Shown: one piece after another, positions 1 through 10,901 of the stretch
Layout: each line of letters opens with the position of its first letter
Position numbering within the stretch: the first letter of the stretch is position 1
From: Pseudophaeomoniella oleicola
Lineage: Eukaryota; Ascomycota; Eurotiomycetes; Phaeomoniellales; Phaeomoniellaceae
DNA length: 64,000 nt
Reading direction: 5' to 3'
NCBI GenBank assembly: GCA_003868215.1
Contig: QWDQ01000007.1
Coordinates: 310,001-374,000 of the forward strand
Program-made: the position numbers and the translations under genes
The notes under the pieces: generated by a model
What the model saw: the letters and a program-made list of their open reading frames with translations, nothing else
What the model was told of the DNA's origin: nothing
The model's database searches: none

Positions 1-2142
1 TTTTGTGCCTGAGTGGTTCGAAACAAGCCTTTTCCTCCAGCACTGGGGCTCTTAGCATTAGCAATCGTCCTTTATCGTACACAACATGCTAGGTACGGTA
101 CCATACATGTAATATACAGACAGATTGGATGGCAAGCCTTTTCCTAACCTCCACCACATCTGTCGCCACTTAACGCGCAATCTCCCCTATACTGCTATAA
201 TTACATAGTGCTTGGATACCCATCGCACAATATCTTTTCTACCAACTCAGCCATTGCAGTGTTGCACTGCCATCTAACGCCGCGTCACAACGGAGATTTC
301 CCCGGCAGCAGGTTAGAATATTGTGACCGTAGAAGACGACAAGAGATAGGCATTAAGACATCAGCCTCGCCTTCATTACCACGTCAACTCGGATGGAGGG
401 GCAGGACGATTTGCATTCAGGCGCTTGATACATGCCATGCGAGCATGGTAGTCCAAGCCGATGAAGGTTTCTAGACCATCAGGAGTAGTCCGTAGGGGGC
501 ACTACGTTTGAAATTGTAGGTACCTTCTCGAGGTTATTTCACCCTTTTATGGGTCCTGCAATTTGTGGCATTGGGGCGCGAAAAGCGAGATCAACAGTGT
601 TTACCATAGGAAATGGACTCCAACGAGGCTACTGTCTACCAGGTAATTAGGTACCTAGGTGTATGTATTAGGAGGCTATCGTACTGACCGTCAAGCGATG
701 TAATACTGTAGGCAACATACTGGACCATTGCCTACTGTAGGTACCTTATAATGCATTTATCCAAGGAATGTCAAAGATTTGTAGTCACTGCCTAGATTGC
801 GACGTCTACCTACATAGATAGGCTCTTGAGATATATATTGAAGTTCCATAGGTATGTTATATGTATTCTGGCGATCACGCCGCTCAGGAGAGAACGCCAT
901 GAGGTGTTCCCTTACGCATAAGATACTCAGCAGATGACGGTGGTGGCATCAATAGCCTCCAGATCTAAGGAATACACAAAGACTTCTTAGGCCGTACCGG
1001 GGTAGCAATTAGGAGCCAAATGGCACTGTTTGCGCAGGGTTGCCAGCTATCAAATACTTGATAATGATGGACTGGATTCCAGTAAACTTCAACTAAGAAG
1101 ACCTTGTTCATTCTTCCCTGGAACTCACACACAACACCAAGTGCGCCGGGCCTATTGAGGGACTCTTGAATGCCATGCTATGGATCCATGTATAGATCAA
1201 AATACTGTATTGATAATTGACGACCTACCTAGGTATCTTCCTGAGTACTACGTAGTAGGTAGGTAACAGGCAGGTAAGTTACCTTATCTACAGGCATATA
1301 CCAGGAGGTGTGCATATAATAAGTGCCAAAGGCATACGACAGGATACTGTATCTCAGTGACTCGCCCACGTTCTACCACTTGGGTTTGGTACACTAACTT
1401 CGACTTCCGGATACCGCTGCCTTGATTGGCCACTAACGTACAGTACAGCCCCAAATCCGTCTCTCCTTTCCTTTCCTCTCCTTAAGATCCTCTTTAATTT
1501 TACATACAGTACTGCTAGTGTATTGTATCACCCTTTACCTCCGCGCACTTGAGACTCAGAGTCGCCTCTCCTTCCCAAGAATCTCTAAGATTGTCTCTGC
1601 CACACCCTCCAATTCCATTACCCGCCCCGAGAAAAACACTATTCGTCGTCTCATCCATCGACACATCTCAAACCTGTCACCAACTTTTCCAACGCAGTGA
1701 CCGCAACTGAATATACCATTTTCGACATACGATCATTCCAGTTGATTGTTTCTTATGAATAAGGCGTGACTCCGGTGACTTCCAGACTCGCTCCGTCCTA
1801 TTCAAGTTGCGACGAGTCCATGGACGCGAGCGTCCTTGGAAATAAACCGGAAACAGCGCCCTGATTTCCAACTTTTTCAGCGCGTCGGTCCATCATCACT
1901 GCCACCGCCATCACTTCATCGACACATTCATTTCGAACTCGCTCACTCATCATCGAAAGCTTGTTGGATTATCATCCCTTTTCTCATCAGTTGTTGTGAA
2001 GTGCAAGCGAGGCTGGATCCTGAATTTTACAATACTTAATATAACAGAAAACCGGCGGTGGAGATCAATTGGAGTGGTTGGCGACGTTGTTGCATAAAGC
2101 CGACTTGACGTATCGTCGGCTTGGTTTGCTATCCCAGTCGCC
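1..2142. other. Gene-poor 5' flank of the window
   Basis: I see no convincing coding region here; the short open frames lack family similarity or splice-consistent continuation. The sequence is dotted with short palindromes of the types AGGTACCT, TACCTAGGTA and TACGTAGTA, for example around 640-660, 738-748, 1222-1235 and 1246-1280. Positions roughly 1440-2142 are pyrimidine-rich and probably include the promoter and 5' leader of the GH16 gene starting at 2143. Confidence 0.6.
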
Positions 2143-4269
2143 ATGTCTAACAGCTCATCGCCTCCTCCTGGAGGCTTGCAGCGGCCACATCCACACATCC
2201 GTCTGAATTCAGCACAGGAAGATCTCTTGACCAATGAGACATCTGGTGGTCAACGGTCCCCTTTGATGGCGCAACCTTCAACGCGCTCATTAACCGCAAA
2301 TTCCAATTTACCCCCTTTGCGCACCGCATCTACGGGTTCAAACACGTTCAATACGGCTCCAACTGCTCCGGACTCGGGAGAACTCCTGCTACCGCCGTCG
2401 AGGTCACGGTCACACAGATTCCGCGACGATGAGGTTCCATCTACTCCACAATCCGGATATTCCTCCAGAAGGACCAGTTGGAGCTCAGAGAGAAGCCGCG
2501 ATAGTCGGGGTTTTGAGAATCCCTTTAGCGATTCAAGAGCTCCCTCGAGAGCGGATAGCGATGAAGATGTCAATACCCAGACTGTATCTGAAAAGTACAA
2601 CATTTTACCATCAGCGGGGCTACTCTTGTTCCCAGAGGACGTCGAAAAGGATGATTATCTGCATAACCCGTCACCAGATGATAATAAACGAGACTGCAAT
2701 ATATGGAATAGGCGAGGTTTTGCCAACTTGGGTGGCCTACTCATATTTACGTTGGGATTACTAGCAGTGTTCATCGCCTATCCCGTCGTGTAAGCGTTAT
2801 CCCAGATGCCGTTCTCGCGAATCCACTGACAATATATACAGTACCTTTGCCCATAAGGTCATCAACGACAACGATCCTTGTGCTGGGGTCGAAGACTGCT
2901 TGAATGTTGGGAAATTATCGTTGCTCCAAAATATTAGAACGTCGCTCGTTGACCCCGACACTCCGCAGTCAGCGAGGACGAAGACTGCCAATGACGGCTC
3001 GACGTGGGATTTGGTGGTAAGTATCTCCTTGCTCTTACAAGAAGTATTCCGCTTATGTTAGTAGTTTTCAGACGAGTTCTCTACTCCTGGTCGGTCTTTC
3101 TACCCAGGTGACGATCCATATTTCACCGCAGTTGATCTCTGGTATGGTGTGACTCAAGATCTTGAATGGTATGATCCGGACGCGGTTACAACAAACAACG
3201 GGGTCTTGGAACTCCGTTTTGATGCGTTTCAAAATCACAACCTGAATTACCGATCTGGCATGGTGCAGTCATGGAACCAGTTGTGCTTTAAAGGTGGACG
3301 TTTGGAAGCCAAGATCTCCTTGCCTGGAAGGGGTGACACCGTTGGCTTCTGGCCCGGCTTCTGGGCGATGGGCAACCTTGGGCGCCCTGGTTACGCTGCG
3401 ACAACTGATGGTTTATGGCCATATTCGTATCATGATGAATGCGACGCCGGTATTACCGCCAATCAATCCTCGAACGATGGACTCAGCTATCTCCCGGGCA
3501 TGCGACTCCCAGCTTGCACGTGCTCAGGAGAGGATCATCCTAGCCCTGGAAAATCACGCTCGGCTCCCGAAATTGACGTTATTGAAGCCAGTGTTGCAAA
3601 CCTTGATGCTTCAAACATGATCGGTGTCGTATCGCAGTCTTATCAAGTTGCGCCATTCGATCTGTGGTACCAACCTAACTACGAATTTATTGAGGTACCT
3701 GACCGACAGATCTCACACATGAACTCCTACACAGGTGGTCCCTACCAGCAAGCGCTTTCCTGTCTCTCGAATCTCAACAATGACTGGTACGATGGACATG
3801 CGTACCAGACTTATGCCTTCGAGTACGAACCAGGAACCGATGGCCGTATTAGCTGGTTCGTTGGAGACGACGAGACGTGGCAGTTGGATGCGAACGCCAT
3901 CGGTCCAAATGGAAACATTGGTCAACGTACCATTGCAGAAGAGCCAATGAGTATCATCATGAACTTCGGCATGGCTACAAGTTTCTCGGCTATCAATTTA
4001 ACCGGTCTGGCTCCTCTCCTTCCGGCAACAATGCGTTTTGATTACATCCGGATCTACCAAGATCCAAATTCAAAATCCATAACCTGTGATCCCCCAGGCT
4101 ATGAGACTACTCCATACATCAACGAGCACACCGAAGCCTACAACAACTACAATTTGACCAGCTGGTACGTGATTTGCACTTCCTGTATCTTGACGATATG
4201 ACTAACATGCGTTGCAGGAGAGGTGCAAACTTTGACTGGCCAAAGAATTCTTTTGTTAATGATTGCTGA
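2143..4269 (+). CDS. KRE6/SKN1-type beta-glucan synthesis-associated protein (GH16)
   Basis: Predicted 657-aa type II membrane protein of the Kre6/Skn1 family, needed for cell-wall beta-1,6-glucan assembly in the secretory pathway. Four exons: 2143-2789, 2842-3016, 3065-4164 and 4218-4269; all junctions keep frame and use GT-AG. The first 190 or so residues are Ser/Pro-rich and cytosolic. One membrane anchor (LLIFTLGLLAVFIAYPVV) ends exon 1. The GH16-like domain begins at FSDEF. The catalytic signature EIDVIE lies at about residues 443-448, so the ExDxxE glutamates are present. The last tiny exon encodes a WPKNSF tail typical of the family. The 657-aa length is slightly short of yeast Kre6 but usual for filamentous fungi. 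Kre6 and Skn1 subtypes cannot be separated by eye. Confidence 0.93.
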
Positions 4270-5444
4270 ATCCTTTGAATATTACCGTTATTCGTGGCGC
4301 TGGATCCTCTTTCTGCCATTTCGGAGTTTTGTTCATCACAGGCGTCCTTGATTCCACTGTTTATCACAGCGGCATTACCGGAGTTGGTGCACCACCTTGA
4401 CTGTACATGCCATCAGATACCATGCGACCTGTTAATTTACTTTAAGCTCTATCTTGGTCCATCGTTGATTAGCCTTAGGACCTCTTGTTACTGAGCGTTC
4501 GACTTCGCGATGGGCAGCTTGCTACTTGTTACCGATTCGTCTCGTCTCACCTCCGACTCTGCTGGCCGTCAGAGTTACAATCCGCTCTCTCGTGCCGCTT
4601 TGCATTATACCACCGCTGGATCTGCACATGTACAGTACTTTGTTTATTTCTTGTCTTTGTGACGACGCGCTTTTGGTGGGCGCTGGAAGTTTGCTTTAGG
4701 ACATTTCTACTTGGGCGCCGGTCAAGCATTTGCTCCTCAAGACATAGATATTGATCATGCTGATGGAGAGAAAGACTCCGAACAAAATATGGTCACCTAG
4801 AAGACACAGCCATGTTTGTCGTGCGAATTATGGATCATCTTATGGCTGGAAGAAAAATATATGACAACTTCGATGACCGCTTCTCGCCGATTCCGATGTG
4901 TAGAGTTTGTATGTATGTCTTGCCTGGTAGATGAGAAGGCGATAAGTGCCTTGTTGGGTGTCTGAGAAATTTGTGTTGCCTCAATGTGAGCTGTCACATT
5001 CCCGGATAATTCCCGCAACATATCAAATGCTTTTGAATCTTTTTGTTGTATGCTGTTGGGCAGATTGATTCATCCTATTTCAACCCTTCTTTTCTCTAGA
5101 GACAACACACTGTCCATTTTCAGTCTCTTGCATTTCGCTTACTGTATAGATTTGCCTTTTTAGCGTAGCTTCATTGTACATATTCATCTTCTCCTTCCTT
5201 GCGCTGCGGCTTGCAGACAACTTCCGGTCTACTTACGAGTTCGCCGCGTGCTCACCTCATTCCGATCGGGTAGGCTCCTTATATACGCACCACCATCTGC
5301 TGTTCCATGTCAGCTGTGCTATTCTGCTCTCTCAAGTCGCCTTGCTGAGTCCTCCTAGAGACGACGTCGTACTGTAGCAACTTCATGTCCTAGATTCTAC
5401 GAAAATCGCTCCTCAGCTGTCCACAACTGGAAATCACGTCAACC
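4270..5444. other. Intergenic, no gene seen
   Basis: Holds the 3' end of the GH16 gene and the 5' region of the next gene. Short open frames on both strands show no recognisable family and no splice-consistent extension. Confidence 0.5.
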
Positions 5445-6409
5445 ATGTCAAGCTCCCGCTCTCGTCAACAGCCACCAAGACCTCCGAACCACAGGTCATC
5501 CCCAACATCCAGGACCACCGCAGGGCAGGCATCAAGAAGCAGCCGCCCGTCATCTCAGCGTCCGCCAACCGACGTGCTCCTCGCAGAGATTCAGCGACAG
5601 GCAGACATTCAACCGTCACAGTTCCCTCCGACTCCGGCTCACGCGTTCAGTCCTCCTGGCACGGCGAGCCACTCCCATATGGCTGGCCAAATCACCCAGG
5701 CCATGAAAGCACAACAGCAAGCAGGCCCACCCATGGTTAAATACGAAGAAACGGCACCACTAGCACCCCCCACAGCTTTCCATTCTCCTACCTATTTCGA
5801 CAGAATGGAGTATCAAGAACGGGAGAGGATGATGCAGGCCGCGAAGGTCTTGGGAAGTAGGGAGCTATTAATGAGGTACGCTATCTTGAATAATGAGGTA
5901 CGTCTGACTCTTCGTATCTATCAAGATATGTAACTTCTTTTCTTACTCTGGCCGTTTGCCGTATAAAATCGTTTTCCTTTGGTTATACTTGATATTTACA
6001 CCACGGATCTGATTTCCGATTTCGCACTATACTTACCCGAGGCCGATCCATCCCAATCATGCAATATCTTCATTTCATGTTTCGTGACCCTTCGTCCAAG
6101 ATTTTTAAGTCGGGGCCCTCCGTATGCTCTACTGACGCCTTATCCCGCCACCAGTCCATACCTCAAACGCGGCTCCGTCTTCAAAAACAGCTCGTGGGTA
6201 TCAAACACACCGTGAATCCCCCATCATCCTTGATGACGACTGCAAGCTCCTCATCATCACCCTCATCCAAGCAACAAGAAACTGGCATCATTCGTGATAT
6301 GCGCCCTGAAGAAGACCATGAGAAAGGTACCTGGGCAGATGGAGAAGTCGTCGTGGGACCTGGTCCCTTGGTCCAGTCCACCGCCTCAGGACCGAGCAGC
6401 GAGAGATGA
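5445..6409 (+). CDS. Hypothetical Ser/Pro/Gln-rich protein, two-exon model
   Basis: Exon 5445-5897 encodes 151 residues rich in Ser, Arg, Pro and Gln, followed by an amphipathic segment (YQERERMMQAAKVLGSRELL) and ending AILNNE before a GTACGT donor. The best in-phase continuation is 6155-6409, starting SIPQTRLRLQKQLVGI and ending in a Ser-rich acidic tail, for a 235-aa product. I recognise the layout of a conserved fungal orphan (disordered N terminus plus a short helical core), but no function. The inferred intron of 257 nt is much longer than others here, so a small internal exon may have been missed. No membrane segment or signal peptide is visible; a nuclear or cytosolic location is only a guess. 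Confidence 0.6.
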
Positions 6410-6982
6410 TCCTCATGCGGTCAAAATAATACACCTTTCCTTCCCATACAGGAGTTTCCTGGAATGGCAAAAATACGATCATCTGAGTCCTGGAAGATCG
6501 ACCTAGGACTCACCGCCTATAAACTTGAGGTGCCAGGTAGACGCACTCTTACCCCGTACCATCCCGGATCGCGAAACTCTACGAAACTTCCCACAGTTGG
6601 TGTACAGTCCAGCTGTTAACCCTGCGCTTACTCACTTCCCAGCATCGGCACTAATGTTCATAGCTCTACCGTCGCGCCCCGGTCCAAATTACAACTCCAA
6701 GGTCTTATTGTTGCCTGGCCCTACACCAGGCCTGCATTTTACATCTGTCTTCTTACTGTGGTCCCGTCGCTATGGGTCTCAGGCTCCGTGAGTGGCTTAG
6801 GGGAGTGCCATGGCACACGAACAGTAGTCCTTAGATCGCAAAACTAGCGAGTCTTCCCACTATTCCCGGCCAACAACGGCGAAATACGCATGTCGGGAGA
6901 GGAAGAATGGAGAGGAGGCCATGAACCGGAGCAACGACGCAAAGCATATCCAAGGCACGTCAAAGGTGCCATATCGACTGCC

Positions 6983-7023
6983 TCTTCATCATCATCATCA
7001 TCTTCTTCTTCTTCTTCTTCTTC
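6983..7023. repeat. TCA/TTC microsatellite
   Basis: Compound trinucleotide repeat: several TCA units followed by several TTC units. Confidence 0.9.
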
Positions 7024-7589
7024 CTAATACAGGTCCATCCATCTTCTTACATCGCCAACCTCGAACTGGGAACTGATTCCAACAAGCACTGCATGCGCGA
7101 GCGCGCAAAAGACAGGGAGAGAGAAATTAGACTAAGCAACCGCAAAACAAGTCCATCCGTCCCGTCACAACATTTCAACAAAAAATCCCCCCATAGACAT
7201 GCATATGCGTACGTACGTACGTACGTAACAAGCCATCAAAAACCCAATCCAGTGTTTAGCATCATCAGGGAGAGGATGGGGGGCGTTTGCATTTGATCGA
7301 TCTAGATTTTCTATATGTAGGCATATATGTATCACTTGAACATTTGATCGCCTCCTTTTACATACCGGGATCAGCCTACCTGGTTTCCTATTCGATTAAG
7401 AATATTCCTCTCGAGGTTCATATACAAACGTGAATGGAGCCGTTTGCCACGCAATGATGTGTGGATGTGCGTGAACTACCAATGTTTTCTTTCCCTCTTG
7501 AAACACTTTGCATGCTACCGCTAAATAATGCTTCCATGAAAAGTCATCGTCAAGACAGCGAACACGCGTTAACTGGTCCTTCACCTAGA

Positions 7590-7603
7590 CCCCCCCCCCC
7601 CCC
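7590..7603. repeat. Poly-C tract
   Basis: Uninterrupted run of 14 C. Confidence 0.9.
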
Positions 7604-8076
7604 TGGCCCGGCGATCAAATACGGATAAATAATATACACTGCACAATGTCACTGTCTCTTGGTACCCAATTCCACCTGCTCCCTAAGAAAACACCTCTGT
7701 TCGGTAATCGACCCATACTTTTTGCTGTCGTGTGATACCCACGAGAGCAACTGAGGACTACAATCTGCTCTTGTGCTGTACTTCAACTCAGAGATCCCAG
7801 ACGCTGGTGCTTTAGCTCGTGAAGAGTGATTATCGCCGCTGCGGCTGTCATCGTCAGTCGATCGCCATGACGCTAACGCAAATGTCATCCTGAATGTGTC
7901 AATGGTACTACCATTGTGATGTTGCAAGACGTAGGGACATGTTGGTGAGCAGAGAGAGACTATTCAATGCCTCATGGATCCCAGGCGAGGTACATAACTC
8001 CAGGAGCACCGCTTGCCACTCATCTCACAGTACAAAAGCGTGGTTTTCAACACCGTCATCCTTGATGCCTCCTCTT

Positions 8077-8343
8077 TTATAAATTCTCCAGATCCTCTCC
8101 ATCATTGCCGGGTCGATCTTCACCACTGATCATGGTCTCAATGTCGCCGACTTGTTTTCTTTCCGTAACTTCTCTGTCTCTCAAGCGCTTGCGGATGGCA
8201 CTCATATTCATCAGCGTCAATCCTTGGGCTCTGTTGTTGCGTCCCGCTATTGATGACGGGACACTGTAGCGTTGTCGGTTGTTGTTATTGCGAGCATCAA
8301 CAGAGGTATTGCCGGTGCCCCAAGAATTGACGGCTAATTGCTA
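8077..8343 (-). other. Candidate stop-codon readthrough extension of the PDK-family kinase
   Basis: Directly after the kinase TAG (8343-8341) the same frame stays open for 87 codons (8340-8080) to TAA at 8079-8077. The first two codons are CAA TTA, giving the TMV-type leaky context UAG-CAR-YYA, with adenines at the two positions before the stop. The encoded tail starts QLAVNSWGTGNTSV, has an Asn-rich stretch, then a basic cluster (AIRKRLRDREVTERK) and an acidic end (GEDRPGNDGEDLENL). It has no PTS1 tripeptide and no membrane segment. Alternative 3' splice sites of the last intron at AATAG or TTAG do not give a longer open frame, so readthrough explains the open tail better than splicing. Confidence 0.65.
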
Positions 8344-9748
8344 TTGTAGAGGTTCCGAGGAAGACGAGAGGCGATTGAGATGGAGGTAGACATCTGTGCC
8401 GTAGCTACGACGACAACATAGGATTAGAATCAAAGACATAATAGCTGTACAGCACTGACTCACCCTTCCATGCTTATTAGTTTCAGATCCCCTCCAAAAT
8501 ACCTGGCATAGAGTCTACTGATGGGTAGACCATATCCGAATCCAGCCATAGGCGCTTTGAAGTCGCTCTTGTCGAAGTCGGGATCGAGACTTGGAGTCTG
8601 GTCGACCGTTGTATACATGTATGTCCATACCAAGGGGATGGCGGACCGTGGAATACCTCCCCCTTCGTCACTGATTTTTATAGTAATATCTTCTTTGCCT
8701 TCGGCAACAATAACTTTTGTTACCGGGAATTCCTCCTTTTCAGCCCCATGTCGTTCCACGACAGCACGAAGGGAATTTTTGAGAGTTTCGAAAAGCATGT
8801 GTGACAGATGGCCAGGCACGTACATGAAGTGGAGGTCGTCCCCACAGACAAGTTGGACTTTCGGCGCATCAAACAGGCCATAATGATCTTCGCAAACGAA
8901 GCGTGCATTGTCGATAGCTTCCTCTGCCAGCTCCTTCACATTGGTCTTCGTGCAGATTATACCAACATAACTAGGATGCGCTTTATGTTGCTGTTCTGTG
9001 AGTGCAATGTGTTGACCGATCAGCATACGTATTCCTATTCGCGACATGTAGAAACGGTCCAGGAACGACTGTATCGATGAGTCAATCTGCATGCGCTGCC
9101 TCTTTCGCTTGTATTCCAATATGCCCTGCGCGACGGTAGTGACAACACTATCGTGACGCCTCTTGATCATTTCCAGAGTCTTCGCAAAACGCTTGTTGTA
9201 GTCTGCCATTTCCGGTGGCCAGTCGTTGCCCTCGTCGGTGGGTGCGAAGTAGCGACGGGAGTTGCTGCCAGCGCTCGAGCTGCCAGACTGATACTGGCCC
9301 TGCTTGAGCGATGGGTTCATCGTCACCTGGCTGAGGATCTTGGAAGATGACGCGTTGGTTCTCGAAGGCTTGAGGAGCCGTTCTTTGACTTCCTGGCTCA
9401 AAGATGGTCTCGGGAGTGTGGTGATCTCTTCAAAAGACTGGGCGTACCAGTCCTGAACCTTTTTGATTGAGGGCATGTCACTGAGTCCATCTGGCAGCTG
9501 TCTCAGCTCTTCCACCCGATGGGCTAGGCGGATCGGCAGCTCTTCGGAAAGAAATTGTGAGGCGCGAAACAGCGTTCCTATCATCCACGGTTATTCGATT
9601 GTATATGCGACGTAGCGCCATTGGGTCACTTACCTGTCGATGGCCTCTCTCCAAACTGGACCATCTGCCTCAGACTCACACCTGTCGCCGGGAACAAGGC
9701 ATAATGAGCAATAGTCTCCATCAACCTGTCCGTCTTCTTCCACGACAT
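8341..9748 (-). CDS. Mitochondrial PDK/BCKDK-family protein kinase
   Basis: Predicted 430-aa kinase of the pyruvate/branched-chain dehydrogenase kinase family (yeast Pkp1/Pkp2 type), which phosphorylates and switches off the E1 subunit of a mitochondrial 2-oxoacid dehydrogenase. Exons on the minus strand: 9748-9634, 9577-8464 and 8404-8341. The N-terminal four-helix part contains the family motif RRHDSVV (His near residue 180). The GHKL ATPase domain has the N box (TLKNSLRAVVE, Asn near 306), the G1 box DEGGG near 342 and the G2 box GFGYGLP near 385. A fungal Ser-rich insertion sits at about 113-155. The last exon ends LHLNRLSSSSEPLQ, where I expect family members to end. No classical long presequence is seen. 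The stop is TAG in the context CAA TAG CAA TTA, followed by 87 open in-frame codons, so an extended isoform is likely. Confidence 0.95.
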
Positions 9749-10901
9749 CTTGCGGGATGTCTAGGCCTTGCGGCCTACGAAGTAGTTCAACAGATCAATG
9801 ATCAATGTGAACAACGCAATCCAGGGAAAGGATATTGGTTGAAATCACTCTTCTTGCGACACAATGTCAGTCGGCAGAAGTCGGGCTAGAGCAGAGCAGC
9901 AAACTTATTGCGCTTTTAGTGTCACTTACTCCACACAGATATGACTGGAGCACTAGAGTCAGCAATGGCCGAGGTTGTGCGGAGAACATAAGCGGTCATG
10001 GACTCATGGTCATACCCAATTCCAAGACAACGTGAGTGATTCAGGTAATGAACAGGATGCTGAGATCAATAAGAGTCCAACATGATATTTTCATTGAAGC
10101 GAAGATGCATGGTCTACAAACAGTCATTGTACCGAAGTCACGGCAATGAGTAATAGTCATCCTTGCTGAATCATGACTTGACTTGCTTAGTGGAAAAGGG
10201 TCAACGGAAGAAATTGCGGAGAAGCGACTGGGGGTGCTTCTCAGGTGCCTCGGTGCTAACGTACTACGTAGTACTACGTACTACGGTGACAGTCGTATTA
10301 ATTGTTAGTACGTATTTTTAGTAACGCTTCCGAGACTCATAACGATATTTACATACAATATTAAAATATCTTCAATACAACCAAATCTTCTACTTTTTTT
10401 GAAGTGTGTAAATATATAATAATATATACACAGATATATTTATTCATAATTAAAATCTTTACATTATACGTTGAATTGTCGTTATTTGATTAATATATAA
10501 AAATACATTGGTAAATACAATACCTCCCCGCACTAACAATTAATACGACTGTCACCGTAGTAGTAGGCGTCTCCGGCGGGGCATCAGTGGCCGGCCGGAG
10601 TAATGTTAACGCGCCTCAACAACACCGTCTTCCCCATGAATTATTAGACGATACTAGCTAATTACCTCTCCAGTCTAGGTAGGTAGAGGCTTGACCATTC
10701 GCTTTCACACATCATTTGACTACTGTCAGGGATACAATTGTGACAAACGTGTGAGCATACATGTTCCCGGCAATTTGGAGTCTTCTAAAAGTTCCCAGTG
10801 GGTGTTCGGCTCGTTAGGTAAACTCGACGATTCAGTTACGTAGTACCAGGTACGTCCATCAACGTGCAGTGAACCGAGCTTTCGCAGACTTGAGATTGTC
10901 G
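9749..10901. other. Intergenic between IRC3 3' end and PDK-kinase 5' end
   Basis: Upstream region of the kinase; no gene supported. It contains the MITE at 10281-10560 and, on its left edge, a nested palindrome built from GTACTACGTA units (10261-10280). Confidence 0.6.
10281..10560. mobile_element. MITE with perfect 29-bp terminal inverted repeats
   Basis: A 280-bp non-coding element. Bases 10281-10309 (beginning CTACGGTGACAGTCG) are the exact reverse complement of 10532-10560. TA dinucleotides flank both ends (10279-10280 and 10561-10562), as expected for a TA target-site duplication of the Tc1/mariner superfamily (Fot1/pogo/mimp-like). The interior is strongly AT-rich and has no open frame, so the element would have been moved by a transposase encoded elsewhere. 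Perfect termini suggest a young insertion. It lies about 530 bp upstream of the PDK-family kinase start. Confidence 0.88.

Larger units (their letters stand above)
6410..8076. other. Intergenic with simple repeats
   Basis: No gene supported. Contains a TCA/TTC microsatellite at about 6983-7023, an ACGT-type repeat at 7209-7227 and a 14-base C run at 7590-7603. The 3' UTR of the PDK-family kinase on the minus strand probably extends into its right end. Confidence 0.5.

Noticed and set aside
1-60. GGTTCGAAAC resembling a tRNA B box at the window start
   Set aside because: The flanking bases do not form a T arm or acceptor stem and no A box can be found in the available sequence.
8483-9350. Several open frames on both strands inside the PDK-family kinase gene
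   Set aside because: They are other-frame readings of conserved kinase coding sequence.
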